Shown: positions 43,463 to 51,367 of the stretch, one piece after another
How positions within the stretch are numbered: position 1 is the first letter of the stretch
Layout of the letters: the number at the start of each line of letters is the position of its first letter
Notes under the pieces: model-generated
Database searches by the model: none
What the model saw: the letters and a program-made list of their open reading frames with translations, nothing else
What the model was told of the DNA's origin: nothing
Position numbers and translations under genes: made by a program
Assembly (NCBI RefSeq): GCF_042664795.1
Contig: NZ_JBHTBN010000001.1
Location: 806,001 to 870,000, forward strand
DNA length: 64,000 bases
Reading direction: 5' to 3'
Source of the DNA: Jejudonia soesokkakensis
GTDB taxonomy: Bacteria > Bacteroidota > Bacteroidia > Flavobacteriales > Flavobacteriaceae

Positions 43463-43550
43463 ATCCCCTTGAGGGGACTTTAGGTGTGTTCTTAAAATTT
43501 ATTAAATAATTAAAAACATCCCCCTTATTCCCCTTTCAAAGGGGGATTCG
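43463..43550. repeat. Miniature two-hairpin repeat in the trpC-trpD gap
   Basis: Left part TCCCCTTGAGGGGA (43464-43477) followed by CTTTAGGTGTGT; right part ACATCCCCC followed by hairpin TCCCCTTT-CA-AAGGGGGA (43529-43546). Both ends match the repeats around the DUF559 gene at 61381-61990, but no gene lies between them here. It looks like an internally deleted or non-coding version of that element. Confidence 0.8.
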
Positions 43551-43557
43551 TATAATT

Positions 43558-44556
43558 CTACTTTTCTTTACTGAGTTTCTGTAATTTCTTCAATTTTTCC
43601 AATGCTTTTCCGTTGTTCAATGAATCCTGTGCTTTTTCAAATCCTTCGGTTACTGTGCAATTTTCGACCACTGAAATCGCAACTCCGGCATTGGCACAGA
43701 CCACATTATTTTGAGCTTCGGTGCCGTTTCCGTTTAGGATATTCATAAATATTTCGGCGGAACTTTCTACGCTATTTCCGCCGTAGATGTCAGATTGCTT
43801 AATTTGTGAGACCTTAAAATCTTCCGCAGTGATCACTCTTTCCGAAGCATTTGTAATCATTTTTGCAGGCCCGGTAAGTGATATTTCATCATAACCGTCC
43901 ATTGCGTGTAAAACCGCGTATTTTTTATTTTCCTTTTGGTAGAGATACCCATACATTCTTGCCAGTTCCAGGTCAAAAACCCCTACTAACTGATTTTCAG
44001 GAAACGCCGGATTTACCATTGGGCCCAACATATTAAAAAATGTTTTTACGCCTAATTCACGCCGAATGGGAGCCACATTTTTCATCGCAGGGTGGAATAG
44101 GGGAGCATGCAGAACACAGATGCCAGCCTCGTCCAGCGAACGTTTTAAAAAGTCAGAATCATTACTAAACTTTATCCCCAAGTGCTCCATCACATTGCTG
44201 CTGCCACTTACCGAAGAAACTCCGTAGTTACCGTGCTTGGTAACAAGCACATCTGCTCCTGCAGTAACAAAAGAAGCTAAGGTTGAAATATTGAAGGTGT
44301 CTTTACCGTCACCGCCTGTTCCACATAGGTCAATTGTATTGTAGTTGGACACATCAACTTTAAGACACAAGTCTAATAAGGCATCCCGGAACCCTTCGAG
44401 TTCTTCGAGACCCACACTTCGCATCATATAGACCGTAAGAAATGCTGCTATCTGACTTTGGTTGTATTTTCCTTCGGAAATCGAAACCAATACATTGCGT
44501 GCCTCCTCTTTTGTGAGTTGCTCGTGATTGATTAATCTGTTTAAAATATTTTTCAT
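43558..44556 (-). CDS. trpD: Anthranilate phosphoribosyltransferase
   Basis: 332 residues from ATG 44556. The frame is open to 44580 via TTG, but those residues are encoded by a hairpin repeat, so I prefer the inner start (MKNILNRLINHEQLTKEEA). Motifs: DLCGTGGDGKDTFNIST (PRPP loop near 72), KHGNYGVSS, HPAMKNVAPIRRELGVKTFFNMLGP. Second step of the pathway. Confidence 0.97.
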   Translation of the reverse strand: MKNILNRLINHEQLTKEEARNVLVSISEGKYNQSQIAAFLTVYMMRSVGLEELEGFRDALLDLCLKVDVSNYNTIDLCGTGGDGKDTFNISTLASFVTAGADVLVTKHGNYGVSSVSGSSNVMEHLGIKFSNDSDFLKRSLDEAGICVLHAPLFHPAMKNVAPIRRELGVKTFFNMLGPMVNPAFPENQLVGVFDLELARMYGYLYQKENKKYAVLHAMDGYDEISLTGPAKMITNASERVITAEDFKVSQIKQSDIYGGNSVESSAEIFMNILNGNGTEAQNNVVCANAGVAISVVENCTVTEGFEKAQDSLNNGKALEKLKKLQKLSKEK

Positions 44557-44570
44557 AAACCCTCTCTCTA

Positions 44571-44589
44571 TCTCTCCCAAAGGGAGAGA
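44571..44589. repeat. Hairpin repeat before trpD
   Basis: TCTCTCCC pairs with GGGAGAGA around a loop of AAA. It fills the short gap between the trpG stop (44604) and the trpD start (44556) and is the third palindromic repeat in the trp operon. Confidence 0.75.
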
Positions 44590-44603
44590 AGTTACTTATC
44601 ATA

Positions 44604-45170
44604 TTATTTTTGAACCCAATTTTTCATCATTTTTTTGCCATCGGGTGTTAAGACACTTTCTGGGTGAAATTGTACTGCACAAATATCAAATTCGCGATGA
44701 CGTAGCGACATTATTTGTCCGTTTTCATCAACCGAAGTAATCTCTAAACTTTTAGGAAAATCCTCTTTGTTGACCACCCAAGAATGATAACGACCAATTT
44801 CAAATTCTTTATTAATATTTTTAAATAATGCATTATCGTTTACCGTTTGCATTGCCATTGTTGCTACGCCATGATATACTTCTTTTAAGTTTATCAGGCT
44901 TCCGCCAAATACTTCACCAATAGCCTGTTGCCCCAAACAAACACCTAGAATGGGTTTTTTGCCGGCATATTGTTTGATCACTTGCTTTAATAAACCTGCT
45001 TCGTCAGGAATACCAGGGCCTGGCGATAATAAGATTTTGTCGAAACCTTCAAGGTCATCTATGTGAAATTTATCGTTACGCCACACGGTTACTTCACAAT
45101 CCATTTCTTCCAAATAATGTACGAGATTGTACACAAAGCTATCGTAGTTGTCTATGACTATTATTTTCAT
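44604..45170 (-). CDS. trpG: Anthranilate synthase glutaminase component
   Basis: 188 residues, class I glutamine amidotransferase giving ammonia to TrpE. Nucleophile C78 in GVCLGQQAIGE, oxyanion LSPGPGIPDE near 48-57, His/Glu pair in AVQFHPESVLTP near 170. Stands 1 bp after trpE. Confidence 0.97.
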   Translation of the reverse strand: MKIIVIDNYDSFVYNLVHYLEEMDCEVTVWRNDKFHIDDLEGFDKILLSPGPGIPDEAGLLKQVIKQYAGKKPILGVCLGQQAIGEVFGGSLINLKEVYHGVATMAMQTVNDNALFKNINKEFEIGRYHSWVVNKEDFPKSLEITSVDENGQIMSLRHREFDICAVQFHPESVLTPDGKKMMKNWVQK

Positions 45171-45171
45171 C

Positions 45172-46569
45172 TTATATAGTTTCAGCTAGTTCAAGTGCTT
45201 TAGTTAAAGCACCTAATTTATTATACACTTCCTGTAATTCATTTTCTTCATTACTTTCGCTCACGACTCCGGCACCTGCCTGATAATGTAATGTGTGATT
45301 TTTACTCACAAAAGAACGAATGATTATCGCATGGTTAAAGTTTCCGTAGAAATCCATAAAACCAATCGCGCCTCCATAAAACTCACGGGAAATGTTTTCA
45401 TATTTTTCCAGTAATTTCATGGCATTATGTTTTGGAGCACCACTTAACGTTCCCGCCGGGAAGGTGTCTGCTACAATCTGCATCGTAGATGCGTTATCAT
45501 CCAAGGTAGCAACCACTTTACTTACCAGATGTATCACATGTGAGAAAAACTGAACCTCACGATATGTCTCAACAGTTACTTCACTTCCATGACGGCTTAG
45601 GTCATTTCTAGCCAAGTCAACCAACATCACATGTTCGCTGTTTTCTTTAGTATCTGCAGCCAATTGTTTTGCAAGTGCTGCATCCTCTTCATCGTTACCA
45701 GTACGCTTAAAAGTTCCAGCGATGGGATGAATTTCGGCTCTGTTACCACTTACTACTAATTGAGCTTCAGGAGAACTGCCAAAGATTTTAAAATTTCCAT
45801 AGTCAAAATAAAAAAGATACGGAGACGGATTTACACTCCGCAGGGCGCGATACACATTGAATTCGTCTCCTGTAAAACCTTGTGAAAATCGTTTGCTAGG
45901 CACAATCTGAAAAACATCTCCACGCAGGCAATGCTCCCTACACTTTTGTACCAAGGCTTTAAATTCGTCATCTTTCAGGTTAGTTTCTCGTTCGCCTTTT
46001 AGATTGAAAGGATATTCGGCAAAGTTTTTTGAGTTTAGATACTGTTCAATCTGAGGAATATTACTTTCGGAATTATAATTATGTGAAAAAATATAGGCTT
46101 CATTATTAAAGTGATTGATGGCAATGATATTCTGGTAGACTGCATAATACATATCTGGAATGTTGATGCCACCTTTCTTTTTTAAGACTGAAATATCTTC
46201 AAAATAGCGTACTGCATCGTATGCCATATATCCAAACACTCCATTGTTTATAAATTTAAAGGAAGCATTTTCCGAAGCAAAAGATTGCGTAAAATCTTCT
46301 AACACTTTAGGAATCGAAAGTTGTGGCGTAACGTGATTTTCTTTTTGAGATCCATTTGGAAATTTCTGCGTAATTACTTCATTTTCAATTTTAATAGAAG
46401 CAATAGGATTACAGCATATATAACTGAAGGTATTGTCGTTGGCTCTATAATCACTGCTTTCCAATAACAGGCTATTGGGGAATTTATCCCGAAGCCGAAG
46501 ATACACCGATACAGGTGTGAGTGTATCTGCAAGCAGCTTTTTAGAATGTGTTGTAAGATTGTATTTCAT
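45172..46569 (-). CDS. trpE: Anthranilate synthase component I
   Basis: 465 residues, chorismate-binding enzyme; first step of tryptophan synthesis. Family blocks: RGDVFQIVPSKRFSQ near 213, PSPYLFYFDYG, EIHPIAGTFKRTG, LVDLARNDLSRHG, FPAGTLSGAPKHNAM and RSFVSKNHTLHYQAGAGVV. The N-terminal feedback site LLESSDYR near 35 is present, so Trp inhibition is likely. First structural gene after the attenuator. Confidence 0.97.
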   Translation of the reverse strand: MKYNLTTHSKKLLADTLTPVSVYLRLRDKFPNSLLLESSDYRANDNTFSYICCNPIASIKIENEVITQKFPNGSQKENHVTPQLSIPKVLEDFTQSFASENASFKFINNGVFGYMAYDAVRYFEDISVLKKKGGINIPDMYYAVYQNIIAINHFNNEAYIFSHNYNSESNIPQIEQYLNSKNFAEYPFNLKGERETNLKDDEFKALVQKCREHCLRGDVFQIVPSKRFSQGFTGDEFNVYRALRSVNPSPYLFYFDYGNFKIFGSSPEAQLVVSGNRAEIHPIAGTFKRTGNDEEDAALAKQLAADTKENSEHVMLVDLARNDLSRHGSEVTVETYREVQFFSHVIHLVSKVVATLDDNASTMQIVADTFPAGTLSGAPKHNAMKLLEKYENISREFYGGAIGFMDFYGNFNHAIIIRSFVSKNHTLHYQAGAGVVSESNEENELQEVYNKLGALTKALELAETI

Positions 46570-46614
46570 AGTTAATGTATCTTATTGCATTTTTTTAATC
46601 CTGCCTTGACAGAA

Positions 46615-46648
46615 ATTAAAAAAGCCTGTCGTGAAAGACAGGCTTTTT
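46615..46648 (-). terminator. trp attenuator terminator
   Basis: On the minus strand AAAGCCTGTC-TTTCAC-GACAGGCTTT is followed by TTTAATTT. It lies between the leader peptide (stop at 46671) and trpE (start 46569). Confidence 0.88.
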
Positions 46649-46670
46649 GTATAGGATATACATATGGGGT

Positions 46671-46727
46671 CTAGCTCACGACTGTTGCTCGTAATTTATT
46701 CCACCACCATGTATGTGTATTTGTCAT
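46671..46727 (-). CDS. trpL: trp leader peptide with three Trp codons
   Basis: 18 residues, MTNTHTWWWNKLRATVVS, with three consecutive TGG codons. It begins about 20 bp after the -7 element, ends 23 bp before the terminator stem and is followed by trpE. This is the layout of a ribosome-mediated attenuator: when charged tRNA-Trp is scarce the ribosome stalls on WWW and the terminator is not formed. Confidence 0.88.
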   Translation of the reverse strand: MTNTHTWWWNKLRATVVS

Positions 46728-46744
46728 TGTAAATTTTGTTGGTT

Positions 46745-46772
46745 CAAATATAAAAATCATAATTGAAACAAC
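46745..46772 (-). promoter_or_regulatory. trp operon promoter
   Basis: TATATTTG on the minus strand (46745-46752), full TAnnTTTG, with a TTG about 16 bp upstream. It lies 18 bp before the leader peptide ATG. Confidence 0.68.
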
Positions 46773-46786
46773 CGCTTAAAATTGAT

Positions 46787-47356
46787 TTAAAATTTTAGGG
46801 TAACGTCTAGTTCGAAATTATCGGCAATCGTGTTATCTCCTAAATTGTCGAAGAAACTTCCACTTCCATAGCGTACATTGAATTTGGTTCGGTCAATTTT
46901 TAAACTGGTAGCGGCAAAATCTGCACCCATGTCAAGATCGAATTCAATAGGAAGTGTCGTACCTTTTATAGTAATATCTCCATTAACAATATAACCATCC
47001 GCATTTTTAGTAGCGCTGTTAATCACTAATGTTGCTGTCGGGAAATTTTCTACCCCAAAAAAGTCATCACTTTTAAGGTGGCCTTCCAATTTTTCTTTTC
47101 CTTCGCCTGCTTTTAGATCGGTTACATTAATAGAGGTCATATCTACGACAAACATTCCTCCAGTTAGTTGATCGCCATCCATTTCAAGGTATCCTTCTTG
47201 TAGATTGATGGTTCCTGTGTGTGAACCCAATACTTTTTTACCTTTCCATGTAATGGTGCTTGTCTCCACATTAATTGTCTTTTTCATAGTTGTTGTAAAT
47301 GCTGTAGCGCCAACGGCTACGGTTAAAATTAATACTGATTTAAAAATAGTTTTCAT
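46787..47356 (-). CDS. YceI-family lipid-binding periplasmic protein
   Basis: 189 residues. Signal peptide about 1-20 (TVAVGATAF). YceI pattern: TSTITWKGKKVLGSHTGTINL (32-52), GGMFVVDMTSINVTD, LEGHLKSDDFFGVENFPTATLVI, DITIKGTTLPIEFDL. The fold is a lipocalin-like barrel that binds isoprenoid chains. It follows the MarR gene after 24 bp and is probably controlled by it. Confidence 0.93.
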   Translation of the reverse strand: MKTIFKSVLILTVAVGATAFTTTMKKTINVETSTITWKGKKVLGSHTGTINLQEGYLEMDGDQLTGGMFVVDMTSINVTDLKAGEGKEKLEGHLKSDDFFGVENFPTATLVINSATKNADGYIVNGDITIKGTTLPIEFDLDMGADFAATSLKIDRTKFNVRYGSGSFFDNLGDNTIADNFELDVTLKF

Positions 47357-47380
47357 AGTGTTTACTTGTTAAGTGAATAT

Positions 47381-47830
47381 TTATTTTAATTTGTCTAATA
47401 GGTCATTGAGGGTTTCTAATTCGGAAGTAGTAAGATTACTTAATATGTTTTTATTGTTTTCTTCGGTAATTGGATCGAGCGTTTTTAATAGGTCTAATCC
47501 GCTTTCTGTAATCGTTATTTCCACTTTTCTTCTATTTTCTGGGCAGACACGTCGCTTGGCCCATCCTTTTTTTAAGAGTTTGTCTACAAGGCGCGTAGCA
47601 TTGCTACTTCTGTCCACCATACGTTCTTGAATCGTAGAGAGGTTTGCAGGGTTTCCTTTTTGTCCACGAAGTATTCTGAGCACATTATATTGTTGTGTAC
47701 TCAATTCATATTCTTTAAACACTCTTGCGATGTGTTCTTCGACAACACGAGAGGTATACATAAGATTTACTACTGTTTTGGTAGTTAATCCCATTTTGTG
47801 GATAGATTTTATAGCTTCTTCAATATTCAT
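47381..47830 (-). CDS. MarR-family transcriptional regulator
   Basis: 149 residues. Winged helix-turn-helix (about 45-105): QQYNVLRILRGQKGNPANLSTIQERMVDRSSNATRLVDKLLKKGWAKRR, then the wing NRRKVEITITESG and dimer helices. No Cys sensor is obvious. Its promoter carries a 7-2-7 inverted repeat (47846-47861) over the -7 element, so autorepression is expected. YceI gene follows. Confidence 0.93.
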   Translation of the reverse strand: MNIEEAIKSIHKMGLTTKTVVNLMYTSRVVEEHIARVFKEYELSTQQYNVLRILRGQKGNPANLSTIQERMVDRSSNATRLVDKLLKKGWAKRRVCPENRRKVEITITESGLDLLKTLDPITEENNKNILSNLTTSELETLNDLLDKLK

Positions 47831-47845
47831 TCTTGTAATAACAAT

Positions 47846-47864
47846 ATTTGTACATACAAATGTA
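47846..47864 (-). promoter_or_regulatory. MarR operator overlapping the -7 promoter element
   Basis: ATTTGTA-CA-TACAAAT at 47846-47861 is a perfect inverted repeat of 7-bp arms. On the minus strand TACATTTG (TAnnTTTG) at 47857-47864 shares bases with the operator, so a bound regulator would block the promoter. It is 16 bp before the MarR ATG. Confidence 0.75.
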
Positions 47865-47994
47865 AAGAATTTTATATATTGTATATTACATTTAACACAA
47901 TTTTAATTTCAGAAAAAATCTAGTATCAAGATTAATATATAATGTAGTGTTAAAAATGAATGTCAATACTTTCAGTTATATTATTTTTAACCCT

Positions 47995-48540
47995 ATGAAA
48001 TACATCTTTTTATCTGTAATTGTGCTACTGATTTCTTGTGCAGAATCAAAAAAAGAAGAGCCTGCAGCTTTTGATTCTGCTTTGGTTGGAGAAACTGCTA
48101 ACATGCCTGAAGAGACAGCGCAATTAGCTATACCGAGTTATAATTTTGAAGAATTCGAGAAGTTTCTTCAGAAAAAAAACGATACTACGTACGTAGTAAA
48201 CTTTTGGGCAACGTGGTGTAAACCGTGTATAAAAGAATTACCCTATTTCGAAAAAATAAATGCGGATTACGCAGATGATAAGGTTAAAGTTATTTTGGTA
48301 AGTCTGGATTTTCCAGATGTTTTAGAAAAACAAGTAATTCCATTTGTAGAAAATAGAGGCCTAAAATCTCAAGTTATTTTGCTAGATGATGGTGACGCCA
48401 ATAGTTGGATTCCCAAAGTGGACAAGAACTGGAGTGGTGCTATTCCAGCAACAGTTATATATAATAAGAATCGTAGAAAATTCTATGAAAAAGAATTCAC
48501 ATACGAAGAATTAGAAACAGAAGTTAAATCAATTTTATAA
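47995..48540 (+). CDS. Thioredoxin-fold lipoprotein (TlpA-like)
   Basis: 181 residues from ATG 47995; the frame opens earlier at 47947, but the inner ATG gives a proper lipoprotein signal (LLISC). Active site WATWCKPCIKELP has the CxxC pair, followed by the cis-Pro region GAIPATVIYN. Predicted role is thiol-disulfide exchange at the cell envelope. A second thioredoxin-like gene follows after 11 bp. Confidence 0.88.
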   Translation: MKYIFLSVIVLLISCAESKKEEPAAFDSALVGETANMPEETAQLAIPSYNFEEFEKFLQKKNDTTYVVNFWATWCKPCIKELPYFEKINADYADDKVKVILVSLDFPDVLEKQVIPFVENRGLKSQVILLDDGDANSWIPKVDKNWSGAIPATVIYNKNRRKFYEKEFTYEELETEVKSIL

Positions 48541-48551
48541 AAATACACACC

Positions 48552-49250
48552 ATGAAAAAAACAAGAATAGTAATAGGAACTTTGGTTCTAGCAATTTCTT
48601 TTGCGTTTACAAGCTGCCAAGAAAGCAAAAAAGAAACCTCGAAAGATATTGCAAAAAATGATAGAGTATATATTCCAACCGAAGTTAAAGAATTACCTAA
48701 TCCAAGTGCAGTTAAAGGATATACTATAGGGAGTGAAGCAACAGACTTTACTCTTAAAAATGTGGATGGTACTATGGTAAGTTTAAGTGATTATAAAGAC
48801 GCCAAGGGATTTATTGTGATCTTTACTTGTAATACATGTCCGTATGCAGTTGCCAGTGAGTCTAGAATCGTTGGGCTGGATAAAGAGTTTAAAACAAAAG
48901 GGTATCCTGTTATAGCTATTAATCCGAACAATCCGGAGGTGCAACCAGACGATACATATGAGTTGATGCAGAAAAAAGCAAAAGAAGCTGGCTTTACGTT
49001 TCCATATTTGTACGATGAAAGCCAGTCAATATATGCAGCGTACGGCGCTACCAAAACGCCTCACGTATACTTATTACAAAAAGAAGATGGCAAAAATATT
49101 GTGAAGTATATAGGCGCCATTGATGATGATGTTCGTAACGCAGCAAATGTAAAAGATCGGTTTTTGGCAAATGCGGTCAACGAACTATTAGCCGGTAAAG
49201 AAGTTTCGGTCAAAGAAACTAAAGCGATTGGTTGCTCAGTAAAGCAATAA
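48552..49250 (+). CDS. AhpC/TSA-type redoxin, lipoprotein signal
   Basis: 232 residues. Lipoprotein signal ending TSC22. Peroxiredoxin/thioredoxin-like domain: GSEATDFTLKNVDGTMVSLSDYK (62-84) and TCNTCPYAVASE with a CxxC, then KTPHVYLL (cis-Pro). Such proteins reduce disulfides or hydroperoxides outside the inner membrane. A C-terminal Cys (GCSVKQ) is the only other one near the end. Operon partner of the TlpA-like gene. Confidence 0.85.
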   Translation: MKKTRIVIGTLVLAISFAFTSCQESKKETSKDIAKNDRVYIPTEVKELPNPSAVKGYTIGSEATDFTLKNVDGTMVSLSDYKDAKGFIVIFTCNTCPYAVASESRIVGLDKEFKTKGYPVIAINPNNPEVQPDDTYELMQKKAKEAGFTFPYLYDESQSIYAAYGATKTPHVYLLQKEDGKNIVKYIGAIDDDVRNAANVKDRFLANAVNELLAGKEVSVKETKAIGCSVKQ

Positions 49251-49267
49251 GCTCTTAAAAAATTGGA

Positions 49268-49313
49268 ACAAATTCGGTTTTGATACGTCTGTTGTATCGA
49301 GACCGAATTTTTT
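49268..49313 (+). terminator. Terminator after the redoxin gene
   Basis: AAATTCGGT pairs with ACCGAATTT, with inner GATAC/GTATC pairing, followed by a T run. 17 bp after the redoxin stop. Confidence 0.85.
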
Positions 49314-49367
49314 TATTCAGTAGCATTAGAATTTGTATTTTTACTGAAATTTTAAATAAAACTTAGC

Positions 49368-49676
49368 ATGGATCTACAACAAAAACAATGGGCAGAACAG
49401 TTAGCAGAAGACCCTGCAGCCGTTATCCTAGATGTTAGAACAGATGCGGAAGTAGAAGAAGGAATGATCCCTAATGCGAAGCAAATGGACATCTACAATA
49501 GCGCAGCCTTTATTGAAAACGTAAAGCAATTAGATACTTCAAAAAATTATTATGTATACTGCCGTTCTGGAGGCAGAAGCGCTCAGGCATGTGCAATATT
49601 GAGATCCTTGGGAGTTGAAAATGCGTATAATCTTATGGGGGGATTTGAAAATTGGGAAGGAGATAAAACTGTGTAA
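49368..49676 (+). CDS. Cytoplasmic rhodanese-domain protein
   Basis: 102 residues, single rhodanese domain: VILDVRTDAEVEEGMIPNA near 19-37 and active Cys in YCRSGGRSAQA near 64. No signal peptide. It moves sulfane sulfur onto an acceptor. The stop TAATG overlaps the start of the next gene by one base, so the two are translationally coupled. The sulfur locus at 25-29 kb is separate. Confidence 0.92.
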   Translation: MDLQQKQWAEQLAEDPAAVILDVRTDAEVEEGMIPNAKQMDIYNSAAFIENVKQLDTSKNYYVYCRSGGRSAQACAILRSLGVENAYNLMGGFENWEGDKTV

Positions 49677-50065
49677 TGAAATATCTATTTGTATTATTTA
49701 CCCTATTCTTTTCATTACAAAGCTGTCATGAAGATACTTCAGTTACTGTAAATCGGGTCACTCCTCAAGAAATGAGAGCCGCGCTTCTTCAGGATGCTAC
49801 CATTCAATTATTAGATGTTAGAACTCCGACTGAATACGAAGCCTCTCATCTTAAAAGCGCTCAGAATATTTGTGTAACAGATTCAGATTTTATCGAAAGA
49901 GCTGAAGAATTAGATAAAGATAAACCCGTATATGTGTACTGTAAAAAAGGAGGCCGAAGCGCAAAAGCCTCTAAAATTCTGAAAGAGCTTGGTTTTACTA
50001 AAATTTATGATTTAAATGGAGGAATTACTGCCTGGGATGCAGAAGGCCTTGAAACTGAAAACTAA
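49676..50065 (+). CDS. Rhodanese-domain lipoprotein
   Basis: 129 residues. Lipoprotein signal LQSC17, so outside the inner membrane. Rhodanese domain: IQLLDVRTPTEYEASHLKSAQN near 42-63 and active Cys in YCKKGGRSAKA near 92. Same fold as the coupled cytoplasmic partner, on the other side of the membrane. Substrate unknown. Confidence 0.9.
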   Translation: MKYLFVLFTLFFSLQSCHEDTSVTVNRVTPQEMRAALLQDATIQLLDVRTPTEYEASHLKSAQNICVTDSDFIERAEELDKDKPVYVYCKKGGRSAKASKILKELGFTKIYDLNGGITAWDAEGLETEN

Positions 50066-50189
50066 TAAAAGTATTCTTAATTTCTTTAACTATTTGGTAA
50101 TTATGTAGTTAAAATGAAGCTAAACAGCTTCTATTTCTGTAGCTGACTAAAAACCTATCGTTATCTTAGTATAAGTAAAATCTTATGCT

Positions 50190-50567
50190 ATGAAAAATCC
50201 AAATCAGATTATCAAAGAAGAAATGCGTAAACTTATTAAAAAGAGTTGTAAAAATGAATCTACTCAAAGCGAGTATTATAAATTTCAGAAAGCATTATTA
50301 AAGTTTTATTTTAATACGATTGATGTAACTATCGATTATGAGTCACGAGTTATCTCATTATGGAACTCTAAGCCTAGAAGTATGGATGCGATACGTTTGT
50401 TTGATATCAATGAAGCAGTTTCAGAGAAAGTGAGATATACCAATTTAGAAGAAACATTAAAAGGATGCTTAGAAGACGGAGACAATGCCTCAAGGTTCTA
50501 TAAAACGATGTTGTTTTATTACAATAATGTAAAAGAAGAAGTTTTGGATGGCGCGGTAAGTGCATAA
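50190..50567 (+). CDS. Conserved hypothetical protein, charged and helical
   Basis: 125 residues, no signal peptide or membrane helix. Rich in Lys/Glu with aromatic segments (YYKFQKALLKFYFNTIDVTIDY in the middle, MLFYYNNVKEEV at the end). Two Cys. I do not recognise a family. It has a terminator just after (50588-50627). Confidence 0.75.
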   Translation: MKNPNQIIKEEMRKLIKKSCKNESTQSEYYKFQKALLKFYFNTIDVTIDYESRVISLWNSKPRSMDAIRLFDINEAVSEKVRYTNLEETLKGCLEDGDNASRFYKTMLFYYNNVKEEVLDGAVSA

Positions 50568-50587
50568 AGTATGTATGATATTATCAT

Positions 50588-50627
50588 TAAAAAAAGCCCG
50601 ATGTTAAAAACATCGGGCTTTTTTTAA
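50588..50627. terminator. Bidirectional terminator
   Basis: AAGCCCGATG pairs with CATCGGGCTT around TTAAAAA, with A and T runs on both sides. It separates the converging genes at 50567 and 50646. Confidence 0.92.
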
Positions 50628-50645
50628 ATTTAGTTAGATAGTAAA

Positions 50646-51218
50646 CTACATCGCTTTAGATCTAAACGAAATAATTTTACCAACTTCTTTTGTGTCGTTT
50701 TTCCCATCACTCTTCTTCGAGGATGGGGTTGCGTTTCCCAACGCCTCATCTCTGGTAGAAGCCTCTTTTTTAAATGGATCATTTTTGTGTTGCTCGGCCT
50801 GTTTCATATACCAGTTAAGTTGATCCCGTTGCTTTTCAAGTATTTCTATGATCTCACTAGGCAATTTTGCTGAAAGTATAAGATCATCATATCTTTTTAC
50901 GTTATTTCGGTCTCTTGCAATACACTGGTTAATAATCACGTCAGAATTAAAGTGTTCTAATGCTTCTTTAATTTCATGCCAGGTTCGATCCAAATTACCT
51001 TTATCTGCATCTTCTTTTAGAGGCTCAATATCTCTTCCATGTAATTCATTAGAGATACTATGGCTCATTCTATTTCTTTCAACAGCCATATAATTTAAAA
51101 AACGTTTAAGTTCTGTAGTTTGTGCATCTTGAGCTGCATTATAATACAGTTTTTCTGCTTCAAAACTGGCTACTAGAAGTCTATTAAGTTTATTAAAATC
51201 AGTGTAATTTTCTTTCAT
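50646..51218 (-). CDS. DUF2383/PA2169-type four-helix protein
   Basis: 190 residues. N-terminal 145 residues fit a ferritin-like four-helix bundle: FEAEKLYYNAAQDAQTTELKRFLNYMAVERNRMSHSI then HEIKEALEHFNSDVIINQCIARDRN. The tail (about 150-190) is charged and likely disordered (TPSSKKSDGKND). Function of the family is not known. Converges with the gene at 50190. Confidence 0.85.
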   Translation of the reverse strand: MKENYTDFNKLNRLLVASFEAEKLYYNAAQDAQTTELKRFLNYMAVERNRMSHSISNELHGRDIEPLKEDADKGNLDRTWHEIKEALEHFNSDVIINQCIARDRNNVKRYDDLILSAKLPSEIIEILEKQRDQLNWYMKQAEQHKNDPFKKEASTRDEALGNATPSSKKSDGKNDTKEVGKIISFRSKAM

Positions 51219-51367
51219 GACAATACAATTTGTTCAAAAGTAAGTTAAAGGTACCCATTAGAAATGCACTTTATAAATTTTTTAAGCTAAATTTTAGTTA
51301 ACAATTGAAACACTGTTATAACTTTATCGTCTTTACGGGGAACAGCAACTAAATTAAACCATCACTA

